A stretch of DNA of 64,000 bases from Flavobacteriales bacterium (lineage in GTDB: Bacteria > Bacteroidota > Bacteroidia > Flavobacteriales_F > PHOS-HE28), in contig JADJTW010000011.1 in the NCBI GenBank assembly GCA_016710965.1, positions 1 through 64,000 on the forward strand. The letters run 5' to 3'. The notes under the pieces are model-generated. The model had not been told where the DNA came from. It saw only the letters and a list, made by a program, of their open reading frames with translations, and made no database searches. Below, one piece after another: positions 17,404-25,462 of the stretch. The position numbers and the translations under genes are program-made. Numbering within the stretch: position 1 is the stretch's first letter; each line of letters opens with the position of its first letter.

Positions 17404-17646
17404 TCAGCCCTTGCGCGTTTCCTTGAACAGGAGCCAGAGGGCGGCCACGATACCGAGCAGGACGCCGAGCACGGTGAACCAGGGCGTGGACAGGTCGAGG
17501 CCGCGATCTAGCCAGCGGCCGCCCAGGATGAACAGCACCAAGCTCACCACCATCTGCGCGCCCAATGCGCCGAAGCGCGCATAGCTCTTGGCCGGACCCG
17601 TGACCTCTTCCAACTCCTCCTTATCGATGCCGTCGTCGAGCTTCAT
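17404..17646 (-). CDS. AtpZ/AtpI-type small membrane protein
   Basis: The 80-residue protein has two predicted membrane helices (about 30-46 and 55-74) and the family hallmark G-G-R-W-L-D-R-G near the end of the first helix. Such proteins are encoded just upstream of ATP synthase genes in many bacteria. They are thought to assist c-ring assembly or form a small ion pore. It sits three bases after the next small membrane gene and 60 bp before atpB, so it is part of the same unit. Confidence 0.82.
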   Translation of the reverse strand: MKLDDGIDKEELEEVTGPAKSYARFGALGAQMVVSLVLFILGGRWLDRGLDLSTPWFTVLGVLLGIVAALWLLFKETRKG

Positions 17647-17649
17647 GGC

Positions 17650-18030
17650 TCATCGGCCGATCGTGCGTGACACGCGCGACAGGCGTACCGCGCTGAAGGC
17701 GAGATAGACGACATAGAGCCCGGCGAAGGCCACCGTGAGCGGCTTGTCCACTTCATCGGGGGCCGCCTTCAGCAGGAATGCGAAGACGATGAGCGACCCC
17801 ATCAGCTTCATGACCAGCCCGCCCATGAAGCGACGGATGAAAATGTTCGTTCGTGCCTTGCTGCCCTCCTGCCATGCGAGCAGGATGAACGTGACCATGG
17901 TGAAGTAGCCCAGTATGAACGCGTAGTGCCAGGTGAACACGCTGCCGCTGAGCAACACGAGGCACCATGTCACGATAGCACAGAGCGTGCTCAGTAGAAG
18001 CAGGGGCAGCAGGAAGGGGAACTTGGACAT
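17650..18030 (-). CDS. Four-helix membrane protein of the ATP synthase unit
   Basis: The 126-residue product has about four hydrophobic spans and a positively charged central loop (K-A-R-T-N-I-F-I-R-R-F). Genes of this type occupy this spot beside atpB in other Bacteroidota and are plausibly AtpI analogues, but I cannot show homology by eye. I chose ATG at 18030 over a TTG at 18072, which gives a hydrophobic segment directly after the start. It is three bases upstream of the AtpZ-like gene. Confidence 0.7.
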   Translation of the reverse strand: MSKFPFLLPLLLLSTLCAIVTWCLVLLSGSVFTWHYAFILGYFTMVTFILLAWQEGSKARTNIFIRRFMGGLVMKLMGSLIVFAFLLKAAPDEVDKPLTVAFAGLYVVYLAFSAVRLSRVSRTIGR

Positions 18031-18082
18031 GCGCGGAGGATCACCGCCGCCAGGTAGCGGATATGAACCCAATGCAGTGCGC

Positions 18083-18538
18083 TCAGCGGGCGGCCTGCGA
18101 AGGGGCTTGCTCCGGGCGCGGCGCCGTCTGCAAGCGTGCGGGGTCCATCTCCTTCACCACGCCGCCAGCCATGCTGCAATTTCCGGTAAATACCGCACCG
18201 GGCTCGCTCGCGAGCTTCTTGGTGTTGATGTCCCCCTGCAACTTGGCCGTAGCCTTCAGGCTCAACAGGTCCTGGCAGTTGATCTTGCCGATGAGCGTGC
18301 CTTCGATATCGCTGCTCTGGCAGATCACCTCGCCTTCGATGACACCGCTCTGGCCGATGATCACACGGCCACGGGCGTTCACGGTGCCCTTCACCTTGCC
18401 ATCGATGCGGATGTTGCTGTCGCTACGGATCTCGCCTTCGATGGAGGTGCCCTCCATGATGCTGTTGATCTTGCCCGGGCTTACAGGTTCGGTAGGCTTG
18501 TTCATGGGAGCGTCGGCAGGTTTTTCGCTGCGGAACAT
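18083..18538 (-). CDS. Bactofilin (polymer-forming cytoskeletal protein)
   Basis: The 151-residue product starts MFRSEKP and has a central right-handed beta-helix built from short valine/isoleucine turns (I-E-G-E-I, I-R-I-D-G-K-V-K-G-T-V, V-I-I-G-Q-S-G-V-I-E-G-E-V). This is the bactofilin core, and it is flanked by a proline-rich tail. Bactofilins form membrane-associated filaments that direct cell-wall enzymes. An M23 peptidase is encoded 2.8 kb away across porW, an arrangement that fits a wall-shaping module. It is the first gene of the minus-strand run leading into ATP synthase. Confidence 0.9.
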   Translation of the reverse strand: MFRSEKPADAPMNKPTEPVSPGKINSIMEGTSIEGEIRSDSNIRIDGKVKGTVNARGRVIIGQSGVIEGEVICQSSDIEGTLIGKINCQDLLSLKATAKLQGDINTKKLASEPGAVFTGNCSMAGGVVKEMDPARLQTAPRPEQAPSQAAR

Positions 18539-18574
18539 GTCCGTGTAGCTTAGGTGAACGTAGGAGCGTCGGCG

Positions 18575-18582
18575 CGAATATA
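18575..18582 (-). promoter_or_regulatory. Candidate -7 element TATATTCG
   Basis: The octamer resembles the Bacteroidota TAnnTTTG -7 element and lies 36 bp upstream of the bactofilin start. It could drive the bactofilin-to-atpG unit. No convincing -33 element was identified. Confidence 0.4.
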
Positions 18583-18601
18583 GGCCCGCGCTCATCACAT
18601 C

Positions 18602-21214
18602 CTACTGACCGTCAAGGTAGTTCTCTTCAAAGAATGCTTGATAAGCCGCCAAGTCCTTGGACTTGTACAGGACCGCATAATTCTCCGTGGTTATCGGGAA
18701 GGCCGGGTAGCCCATGTTGTTGATTCCTTGCAGCATCTCCTCATCGCCGATGAACAAGGCATGGTATTCCAGCGATTTCGCCTTATTGGGCAGCGGGCTG
18801 ATGAGGATCACCTGGTGCGCGGCATCGAGGAAGCTGCTGCTGAGCTCCAAGGGGATGCTGCCGAAGAAAGAACGGTTGAAATCGCTTATGGTCGCACGCA
18901 TGCCGGTTACATCGCTGCCCTGATTGGGGACGACCACCATGTATACATGGGCGCCATCGCCTTTCTTGAAGGGTGATTCGTTCTTGAGCACCGGCGCGCT
19001 GCCCGTGCCGCCATCGAGCTTGGCGAGCAGGTCCTCGGCGGCTTGCGCCTCTTCTGTGCCAGGGTAGAGCGCCTTCACCTCGTTCAGTATGCTGCGGAAC
19101 CCGGTCGCGTTCTTGGTTCCTCCCGTCGCCATGGCTTTCAGGATGTGGTACTTGGGCCGGAAGTGGTTGCGGGGCTCCTCCAGGATCACGCGGTCGCAGG
19201 CGGTGATCACCGTCCAATACTCGTATTGGCGATAGCGGCCGTAGACTTCTTTGTAGGCGGCCTCCTCCTCTTTCCTGCGCAGCTCGTCGGCCTGCAGGAT
19301 GTTGGGGTCGCGCACGAGCCGGGCGAATTCGCTGTCAGGCCATCGTTCCAGGATGATGTTCGCATAAGTCTGTGAGCCAATTCCCTCCAGGGAGAACCAC
19401 CCGGTGCGTTCCTTCTCGAGGTAGATGCGATAGAGCTGGTAGTGGCTCTCGGGCGTGAAGCGGCATTCGTCGAATCGGTTGTTGAGGACCTCGAAGCTCT
19501 CGATGGCGTTGTCCGTATCGCGCAACTGCTCCTTGTAGATCATGCCGCTCGTGTACAGCGCGGTGCATATGCGGGCGTTGGACGCCATCACCGCAGCGCT
19601 GTCGCTCGGGATGTCGCGCATGTAGTATTCAGGATCCTTCCATTCGGCCTCTTTGCCGGCTTCCTTGCCTCCGTCTGCGACCTCCTCCTCCTCGGTATTC
19701 ATCACCGTGGCGCTTCCGCTGCGGTCCTTGCGCCGCCAGTCATCCTCCAGTTTCCTGTTGCCCCATTTCTTGCGGAAGTTGGTGAGGCCTCTGCTGATCT
19801 GCTGGGGGTCGTAGAAATACCACGCCCCGCGCGCGGCACCACCGCCGGCAGGGCGTTCAGGCTTGGCGGGTGCGAGCTCGGCGGCTGCTCTGGCCTCTTC
19901 TTCCTTCCGTGCAGCCTCCTCTTCGGCGTCCTCCCGGGCACGGATGATGCTGCGGATCTTCTTATCCAGTTCCGTGGGGTCCAGCCCCATGAGCGCTTGC
20001 AGGCTGTCCTCCCGGGCGATGATGTTCAGCTGCTCAACGAGGTCGCCGAGCACGCGCGCGCGCGTGTCCACTTCCTCGTAGCGCACGTGCTCCTCGCTCA
20101 GCAACGCACGCGTGCTGTCGTAGTACTGCTGGGCGGGCACGTACTCCCGATCGTCGAAGTAGATGTCTGCCAGCTTCAGGAAGCTCTTGGCCTTCTGCTT
20201 GGTGTCGGTGGTGCTCACGCGCACGCTCGTTTCCAGGTGGTCGATCGCCGCACTGTCCTTGCGCTCCTTCAAGTCCAAGTCTGCCAGTGCATAGTGGATC
20301 ATGTCGAAGTGGTCGATGTGCTTGTCGTCGCGCAGCATGGACCGCAGTCGCTTGCGAAGGCTCTTCGTGTCGCCTTTGTTGAAGGCCAGCGCCTGGAAGA
20401 TCTGCGCATGGAAGGCGACCTCGTAGGGCGGGTTCATCTTCACCACGGCGGCGTACTGGTTAAGCGCCTTCTGCTCCTGTCCCTTCAGCTCGTACAGTTG
20501 GGCAAGGATGAAGGCCCAGCGCACACGTTCGCGCTTTCGCTCAGCCAGGGTCACTGCGCGTTCGAGCTGAAGGATGGCATCATCGACCTTGCCGCGCTTC
20601 AATTCCAATTCGGCCTGCACGGCGGCGAGCTCGCCTTGGTCGAAGCCCTTGGGCAGCTGCTTGGTCTCGCGCACATGGTCCAGCGCGGTCTGCGCCTTGG
20701 CATACTGCTCCAACTGGATCGCCGTGCGCGCCAGCCAGATCCAGCTTTCCAGGTCGCGGTTCCCGCCCTTGAAGCGGCGGCCGATGTAGGTGAAGCCGCG
20801 CTCGGCCTCGTAGAAGTTGCGCTTGTAGAACTGGCTTCGTGCGATCACGAACCACGCATCGTCGATCCAGCGGTTGCGCTCCTTGCCTTCGATCTGCATG
20901 CTGTGCCGCTCGATCACCAGGGAGCACTTATCAATGCACTTCTCCAGGTCGGGGATGGCGGCCTTGGCCTCCGCCTCAGTACCGTAGACGAACAATGGGA
21001 GCACCTCATCGAAGTTGTCCACATGGGCATCCTCGATGTCCATCACGATCTCCTTCAGCTTCTCATTGGCATTGAACCAGCCGTTGTCGCGCGAGGTGAG
21101 CCGGTGGAAGGTGCGGTTGAGGAAGGCGTCCTTCTCCTGCGAGCAGCCCACGGCCAGCAGGCACAGCAGCACAACGGCGGCTTGCAGCGGGCGTGATATG
21201 CGGGGGCCGGGCAT
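18602..21214 (-). CDS. porW: T9SS periplasmic lipoprotein PorW/SprE, TPR-rich
   Basis: The 870-residue product begins with a lipoprotein signal ending L-A-V-G-C (Cys24). The mature N-terminus has F-L-N-R-T-F-H-R-L-T-S-R-D-N-G-W-F-N-A-N-E, typical of PorW/SprE. Tetratricopeptide-like helical repeats fill residues ~100-450. A charged linker with poly-Glu and K/R follows, and further helical repeats lead to the C-terminus. PorW/SprE is an essential accessory of type IX secretion, and its substrates are present in this window. I chose the ATG at 21214 because the lipobox follows it. The open frame continues upstream to 22168 but runs antisense to the M23 gene. The neighbourhood bactofilin-porW-M23-GH3 is familiar in flavobacteria. 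Confidence 0.9.
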   Translation of the reverse strand: MPGPRISRPLQAAVVLLCLLAVGCSQEKDAFLNRTFHRLTSRDNGWFNANEKLKEIVMDIEDAHVDNFDEVLPLFVYGTEAEAKAAIPDLEKCIDKCSLVIERHSMQIEGKERNRWIDDAWFVIARSQFYKRNFYEAERGFTYIGRRFKGGNRDLESWIWLARTAIQLEQYAKAQTALDHVRETKQLPKGFDQGELAAVQAELELKRGKVDDAILQLERAVTLAERKRERVRWAFILAQLYELKGQEQKALNQYAAVVKMNPPYEVAFHAQIFQALAFNKGDTKSLRKRLRSMLRDDKHIDHFDMIHYALADLDLKERKDSAAIDHLETSVRVSTTDTKQKAKSFLKLADIYFDDREYVPAQQYYDSTRALLSEEHVRYEEVDTRARVLGDLVEQLNIIAREDSLQALMGLDPTELDKKIRSIIRAREDAEEEAARKEEEARAAAELAPAKPERPAGGGAARGAWYFYDPQQISRGLTNFRKKWGNRKLEDDWRRKDRSGSATVMNTEEEEVADGGKEAGKEAEWKDPEYYMRDIPSDSAAVMASNARICTALYTSGMIYKEQLRDTDNAIESFEVLNNRFDECRFTPESHYQLYRIYLEKERTGWFSLEGIGSQTYANIILERWPDSEFARLVRDPNILQADELRRKEEEAAYKEVYGRYRQYEYWTVITACDRVILEEPRNHFRPKYHILKAMATGGTKNATGFRSILNEVKALYPGTEEAQAAEDLLAKLDGGTGSAPVLKNESPFKKGDGAHVYMVVVPNQGSDVTGMRATISDFNRSFFGSIPLELSSSFLDAAHQVILISPLPNKAKSLEYHALFIGDEEMLQGINNMGYPAFPITTENYAVLYKSKDLAAYQAFFEENYLDGQ

Positions 21215-21243
21215 GGCGGGTGGCACGGATAACTGCGAACGGG

Positions 21244-21251
21244 CGAAGTTA
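21244..21251 (-). promoter_or_regulatory. Candidate -7 element TAACTTCG for porW
   Basis: This TAnnTTCG octamer lies 30 bp upstream of the porW start, in the 114-bp divergent gap shared with the M23 gene. Confidence 0.4.
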
Positions 21252-21315
21252 TTGTCGGGCCCGCTGGCAGCGAGGCGCGAAGATGAGGCAGAGGCGGCAC
21301 CCACGGGCGATCGCG

Positions 21316-21323
21316 CACCTTTG
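21316..21323 (+). promoter_or_regulatory. Candidate -7 element CACCTTTG for M23 gene
   Basis: CACCTTTG ends only five bases before the ATG at 21329. If used, the transcript would be leaderless or nearly so. The first base deviates from TAnnTTTG. Confidence 0.35.
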
Positions 21324-21328
21324 CGCCG

Positions 21329-22213
21329 ATGGCCAGGAAGAGCGCAACGCAGGGCACCCGCAAGGGCCGATGGTTGAAACGGCTTCGCAGCAAGTACCGG
21401 CTGATGCTCATCGACGACCGCACCTTCGAGGAGCGGTTCAGCCTGCGGTTGAACAGACTGTCGGTGCTGGCCATCACGGTGGTCGCCTTCGCGGTCTATG
21501 GCGTGATCGTGGCGGCGATCATCGTGTTCACGCCCCTCAAGCGCTTCATCCCCGGCTATTCCGATCAGGAGACCAAGCTCAACGCCTACCGCAGCACGGT
21601 GCAAGCCGATTCGCTCGAACAAGTGGTACGCATGCAGGACCTGTACATCGCCAATGTGCGCGCCGTGCTGCGTGGCGAGGTGAGCGACAGCGTTGCCCCG
21701 CTCACGCCGGCCTCGCTCAAGCCCAAGCCGGAGGACCTTCGACCCGGCTTGCACGACAGCTTGTTGCGCGACCGGGTGGCGCAGGAAGAGCAATACAGCT
21801 TGGTCGAAGGTCGCAGCACCACAGAACGCCGGGAGCTCGCCGGGATCTACTTCACGCCACCGGTGCAGGGCATCGTCACCGATAAGTTCGACAAGGGCAA
21901 GGGGCATTACGGAATGGATATCGTCACGCAACCGGCCGCAGCAGTGAAGGCCTGCCTGGCGGGCACTGTCATACTCGCAAGCTGGACCACCGACGCCGGG
22001 CATGTGCTTCAGTTGCAGCACAGCAATGGCCTTACCAGCATGTACAAGCACAACAGCGTGCTGCTGAAGAGGACCGGAGACCGGGTGAAGGCAGGAGAGG
22101 CCATCGCCGTGGTGGGCAACAGCGGAGAGCAGACCACAGGGCCGCACCTGCATTTCGAACTGTGGCACAACGGCGACCCGGTCGACGCCGCATCGTACAT
22201 GGTGTTCAAATAG
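21329..22213 (+). CDS. Membrane-anchored M23 family metallopeptidase
   Basis: The 294-residue protein has a basic N-terminus, one membrane helix (about residues 46-67), a helical linker and a LytM/M23 domain. The Zn ligands are visible: His183 and Asp187 in H-Y-G-M-D, and His265 in H-L-H-F-E; His231 and His263 are the usual active-site partners. The full set suggests an active peptidoglycan endopeptidase facing the periplasm. It is divergent from porW and close to a bactofilin gene, a partner known to position M23 enzymes in other bacteria. It is 36 bp upstream of the GH3 gene. Confidence 0.92.
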   Translation: MARKSATQGTRKGRWLKRLRSKYRLMLIDDRTFEERFSLRLNRLSVLAITVVAFAVYGVIVAAIIVFTPLKRFIPGYSDQETKLNAYRSTVQADSLEQVVRMQDLYIANVRAVLRGEVSDSVAPLTPASLKPKPEDLRPGLHDSLLRDRVAQEEQYSLVEGRSTTERRELAGIYFTPPVQGIVTDKFDKGKGHYGMDIVTQPAAAVKACLAGTVILASWTTDAGHVLQLQHSNGLTSMYKHNSVLLKRTGDRVKAGEAIAVVGNSGEQTTGPHLHFELWHNGDPVDAASYMVFK

Positions 22214-22249
22214 GATCGCACGACAGCGTGCCGGGCAGTCCCGAAGAAG

Positions 22250-23731
22250 ATGAGCGCATCACTGAAAGCCACCCTGGCGAAACCCTACGCGCGATCGGTG
22301 ACCAAGGCCGTTATGCGCCGCGCCATGGATGCTGCGGCTACGCAGCAAGGCATACTGCGCCAATTGGTGCAACAAGGAAGCGCCACGGCCTTCGGTCGTG
22401 AGCATCGGCTGCACGAGGTGCATGACCACGAGAGCCTGATGCAGGCCGTTCCGTTGCGCGACTACGAAGGCTTGGGTCCCTGGATCGAGCGCACCGTGCA
22501 GGGAGAGAAGGATGTGCTCTGGCCTGGCACGCCGCTCTATCTGTGCAAGACCAGCGGAACCACAAGCGGCGCCAAGTACATCCCCATCACGCAGCACTCC
22601 CTGCCCAACCATATCGGCAGCGCACGGCGCGCACTGCTCGCCTACATCGCGCACAGCGGCCGCGCCGACTTCGTGGACGGGAAGATGATCTTCCTTCAAG
22701 GCAGCCCCGTGCTCGATACCAGCGGGCGCATACCCATGGGACGTCTCAGCGGCATTGTTGCGAACCATGTTCCGCGCTACCTGCTGAAGAACCGCCTGCC
22801 CTCTTTCGCCACCAACAGCATCCCCGACTGGGAGACGAAAGTGGAAGCGGTCGTGACAGAGACCATGGGCAAAGACCTGCGCTTGATCAGCGGCATCCCG
22901 AGCTGGACGCGCATGTACATGGAACGACTGCTCGCGCGAACGGGCAAGCGCACCGTGAAGGAGGTCTTCCCCAACTTCTCGCTCTTCGTGTACGGCGGTG
23001 TCAACTACGCTCCCTACCGCAGCAGCATGGAAGCGCTCATAGGTGGCAGTGTTCCCAGCGTGGAGCTCTTCCCGGCCAGCGAAGGCTTCATCGCCTACCA
23101 AGACAAGGACAGTGAAGAAGGCTTGCTGCTCGTGCTCGACAACGGGATCTACTTCGGCTTCAAGGAGCTCAACGCGCAAGGCAGGGTGCTTTCCATCGGC
23201 GAGGTGAAGACGGCCGTGAACTACGCGCTGGTGCTGTACACCAACGCCGGTTTGTGGGGATACGAGATCGGGGACACCATCAAGTTCGTCTCGCTCTCAC
23301 CGCCGCGCGTGGTGGTCACCGGAAGGACGAAGCATTTCACCAGCGCCTTCGGCGAGCATGTGATCGCAGAGGAAGTGGAAGGCGCGCTGAAGGACGCCAT
23401 GGCGCAGGTGCCCTGCGAAGTGGCGGAGTTCACGGTGGCACCGCAAATGAAGCCCTCGGATCAAGGCTTGCCGCACCATGAATGGTTCATCGAGTTCACT
23501 ACGGCACCTTCTGACGCAGCGCACTTCGCTGCGGCCATCGACGGTGCCATGAGCGCACGCAACATTTACTACCGCGACCTTGTGAAAGGCCATGTGCTGC
23601 GGCCGCTCGTGATCACTGCCGTGGAGCGCGATGGCTTCTCACGATGGATGAAGGCACACGGCATGAACGATGCGCAAAGCAAGATGCCGCGCCTAGCCAA
23701 CGACAGACGGTACGTGACAGGCTTGGGGTGA
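22250..23731 (+). CDS. GH3 auxin-responsive promoter family protein (acyl-adenylate type)
   Basis: The 493-residue product is a GH3-like member of the adenylate-forming superfamily. The ATP-binding loop TSGTTSGAKY is at residues 101-110. Further motifs follow, including L-F-P-A-S-E-G-F-I and the G-R-T-K-H-F-T segment in the C-terminal half. Plant GH3 enzymes join amino acids to acyl acids; the bacterial substrate is unknown. GH3 genes next to M23 and porW genes are recurrent in Bacteroidota, so an envelope link is plausible. The product ends two bases before the convergent Rieske gene. Confidence 0.88.
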   Translation: MSASLKATLAKPYARSVTKAVMRRAMDAAATQQGILRQLVQQGSATAFGREHRLHEVHDHESLMQAVPLRDYEGLGPWIERTVQGEKDVLWPGTPLYLCKTSGTTSGAKYIPITQHSLPNHIGSARRALLAYIAHSGRADFVDGKMIFLQGSPVLDTSGRIPMGRLSGIVANHVPRYLLKNRLPSFATNSIPDWETKVEAVVTETMGKDLRLISGIPSWTRMYMERLLARTGKRTVKEVFPNFSLFVYGGVNYAPYRSSMEALIGGSVPSVELFPASEGFIAYQDKDSEEGLLLVLDNGIYFGFKELNAQGRVLSIGEVKTAVNYALVLYTNAGLWGYEIGDTIKFVSLSPPRVVVTGRTKHFTSAFGEHVIAEEVEGALKDAMAQVPCEVAEFTVAPQMKPSDQGLPHHEWFIEFTTAPSDAAHFAAAIDGAMSARNIYYRDLVKGHVLRPLVITAVERDGFSRWMKAHGMNDAQSKMPRLANDRRYVTGLG

Positions 23732-23732
23732 A

Positions 23733-24152
23733 CTAGCCCACTCTCACCCGCAGCATCTTTCCATCCGCCTCCACCGGGTAGCTCTTCAGGTCGGACTTCG
23801 CAGGCCCGTTGAGCACCTTGCCTTCCAGGTCGAAGCGGCTGTGGTGCCAGTCGCACTCCAGGCCATCGCCATGCTCCTTCAAGGGGCCGCCCTTGTGCGG
23901 ACAGATCAGTTCCAAAGCCGTGTAGCTGCCATCGGCTCGCTTCACGATCATGAGCTTGTTGGCCAGGCCTTGTCCGGCAACCACAGCGGTGCTGCCCTTG
24001 CCCAGCGTGTCCATGGGCACCGATAGCACGCCGTTCTCCACGGCGAGCATCCTGGCGCCGCTAGCGCACCCTTCGAGCGAAGCAGCAACGGGGATCAAGG
24101 CCAGTGCAGCGCAGGCTTGGCAGGTGTTGCGGAGGAAATCACGGCGGTCCAT
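23733..24152 (-). CDS. Tat-exported Rieske [2Fe-2S] protein
   Basis: The 139-residue protein starts with a twin-arginine signal (M-D-R-R-D-F-L-R) and a hydrophobic stretch ending S-L-E-G-C, which could also be lipidated at Cys29. The Rieske cluster ligands are complete: Cys84-x-His86 in C-P-H-K-G-G and Cys100-x-x-His103 in C-D-W-H-H. Export folded via Tat fits a cofactor-bound protein. Electron partners are unknown, and no oxidoreductase gene lies beside it. ATG at 24152 was chosen over an upstream TTG because the Tat motif follows it. Confidence 0.9.
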   Translation of the reverse strand: MDRRDFLRNTCQACAALALIPVAASLEGCASGARMLAVENGVLSVPMDTLGKGSTAVVAGQGLANKLMIVKRADGSYTALELICPHKGGPLKEHGDGLECDWHHSRFDLEGKVLNGPAKSDLKSYPVEADGKMLRVRVG

Positions 24153-24211
24153 GCACGATGGGTTTGGCTGGCCCAAGGTAGCGGACGCGATCGATGATAG
24201 ATGCCTCGGTA

Positions 24212-24242
24212 TTGTTGGTGCGGCACCGATCGCCTATTCTTG
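24212..24242 (+). promoter_or_regulatory. Candidate promoter TTG-N20-TATTCTTG
   Basis: TTG at 24212-24214 and TATTCTTG at 24235-24242 are 20 bases apart, matching Bacteroidota -33/-7 spacing. The ATG of the small membrane protein follows at 24250. Confidence 0.45.
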
Positions 24243-24249
24243 TTTGCGC

Positions 24250-24582
24250 ATGAGCTCATCGATGGACTGGCTTCGGATGGTGGAACGGGCGGCCTACATG
24301 CTGCCCGAACTGATGGCGCTGTTCATCGCCATCTTTTGCATCGGGCGCAGCACGGGAACCGACACCATACTCATGATCATCGGAGCTGTGCTCGATGTGC
24401 TCGCCAGCATCTCATCCATCGTGCTGTGGGAGGTGCTCTTCGACGGTAGTGATGGCTACGATAGCATCGAGCTGCTGAACAAGGCCATCAACTACACCGG
24501 CCTCTTCGCCCGGCTTCTCTTCTTCACCGGCGTACTGATCTTCGTCTTGCAGAAGTTGCCGCCTCGTCGGCTTTCACGTTGA
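24250..24582 (+). CDS. Small three-helix membrane protein, function unknown
   Basis: The 110-residue product has hydrophobic segments at about residues 17-31, 38-62 and 83-101, with an acidic loop (F-D-G-S-D-G-Y-D-S-I-E) between the second and third. I do not recognise a family. A promoter-like sequence sits just upstream, and a second membrane protein gene follows 27 bp downstream, so they may be co-transcribed. Confidence 0.65.
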   Translation: MSSSMDWLRMVERAAYMLPELMALFIAIFCIGRSTGTDTILMIIGAVLDVLASISSIVLWEVLFDGSDGYDSIELLNKAINYTGLFARLLFFTGVLIFVLQKLPPRRLSR

Positions 24583-24609
24583 CCCCCGCCTCACCAAAAT
24601 CCAGTTCCA

Positions 24610-25425
24610 ATGGACCGGCTCTACTACCTCAATAACGGCACCTCGCAGACCGGCCCCTTCACGCTCGACGCCATCCGCGAAACACGCCCGCCGGGCATCA
24701 CGCATGTGTGGTACGCGGGGCAGGAGAACTGGGTGACCGTGGACCAGGTGCCCGAGGTGCATGGCATCCTATACGCACAAGCCGCTCCGGGCTATGCTCC
24801 GCCGCAGATGCCTCTTCCGTCCGCCCCGAACCATGCGGTGTCGCCGTCGCATGCGCAGGAGGCCACGCAGCCCAATGCCCTCGCCGATGAGATCGACCGC
24901 TTGTACAACTCCACGGTCACCTTCTTCGTGCTCTACTTCATCGCGCTCATCATCACTGTCATCTTGGCCATCCTTTTCTTCAGCGAGAACGAAGAGGAGG
25001 CTGGCGCCATCGTATGCATCGTTGGCGGCCTGGCCACATTGGCCTTCCTCATCGTGTACATCATCAGCTTCTGCAAGCTGCACTACCGGCATTGGGCGGT
25101 GGCCATCGAGCGCACGGGCTTCAGCGAGCACACCCCGGGGCAGGCCGTGGGCTTCCTGTTCATACCGCTCTTCAACCTCTACTGGATGTTCCCCTCGTAT
25201 CAGAAGCTGGCCGAGCTGCTCCAACGCATTTTGGCCGAGGACAAGTACGAAGGACGAGGCCCTGTGGTGAATCCCGGCACGTCCACGGCCATGTGCGTGC
25301 TCAACATCGTGTCCGTCATCCCATACCTCGGCTATCTCGCCAGCTTGGTGAACATCTTCATCTGGTTCAACGTGTACAACACGAACCGCAAGGCCGTCAC
25401 TTACATCCTGCGCGCAGGGATCTGA
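24610..25425 (+). CDS. GYF_2-domain multi-pass membrane protein
   Basis: The 271-residue protein begins with a GYF_2-like domain (residues 1-50: Y-Y-L-N-N-G, then T-G-P-F-T-L-D-A-I, and W-Y-A-G-Q-E-N-W-V). In other proteins this domain binds proline-rich peptides. A proline/alanine linker follows, then about four membrane helices in the C-terminal 170 residues, including a long I-P-L-F-N-L-Y-W-M-F segment. Function is unknown. It may sit in the inner membrane with the GYF domain in the cytoplasm. Confidence 0.75.
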   Translation: MDRLYYLNNGTSQTGPFTLDAIRETRPPGITHVWYAGQENWVTVDQVPEVHGILYAQAAPGYAPPQMPLPSAPNHAVSPSHAQEATQPNALADEIDRLYNSTVTFFVLYFIALIITVILAILFFSENEEEAGAIVCIVGGLATLAFLIVYIISFCKLHYRHWAVAIERTGFSEHTPGQAVGFLFIPLFNLYWMFPSYQKLAELLQRILAEDKYEGRGPVVNPGTSTAMCVLNIVSVIPYLGYLASLVNIFIWFNVYNTNRKAVTYILRAGI

Positions 25426-25462
25426 TCGTTGCGCCCCGCTTTCCGCGGCGGACATTTACCGC

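Noticed and set aside
19442..21196. 584-residue frame antisense to porW
   Set aside because: The coding strand carries a clear lipobox and TPR repeats; the antisense translation is leucine/valine-rich with no family features.
21215..22168. Upstream extension of the porW frame to 22168
   Set aside because: The extra 318 codons are antisense to the M23 peptidase, and a good lipoprotein signal starts at 21214.
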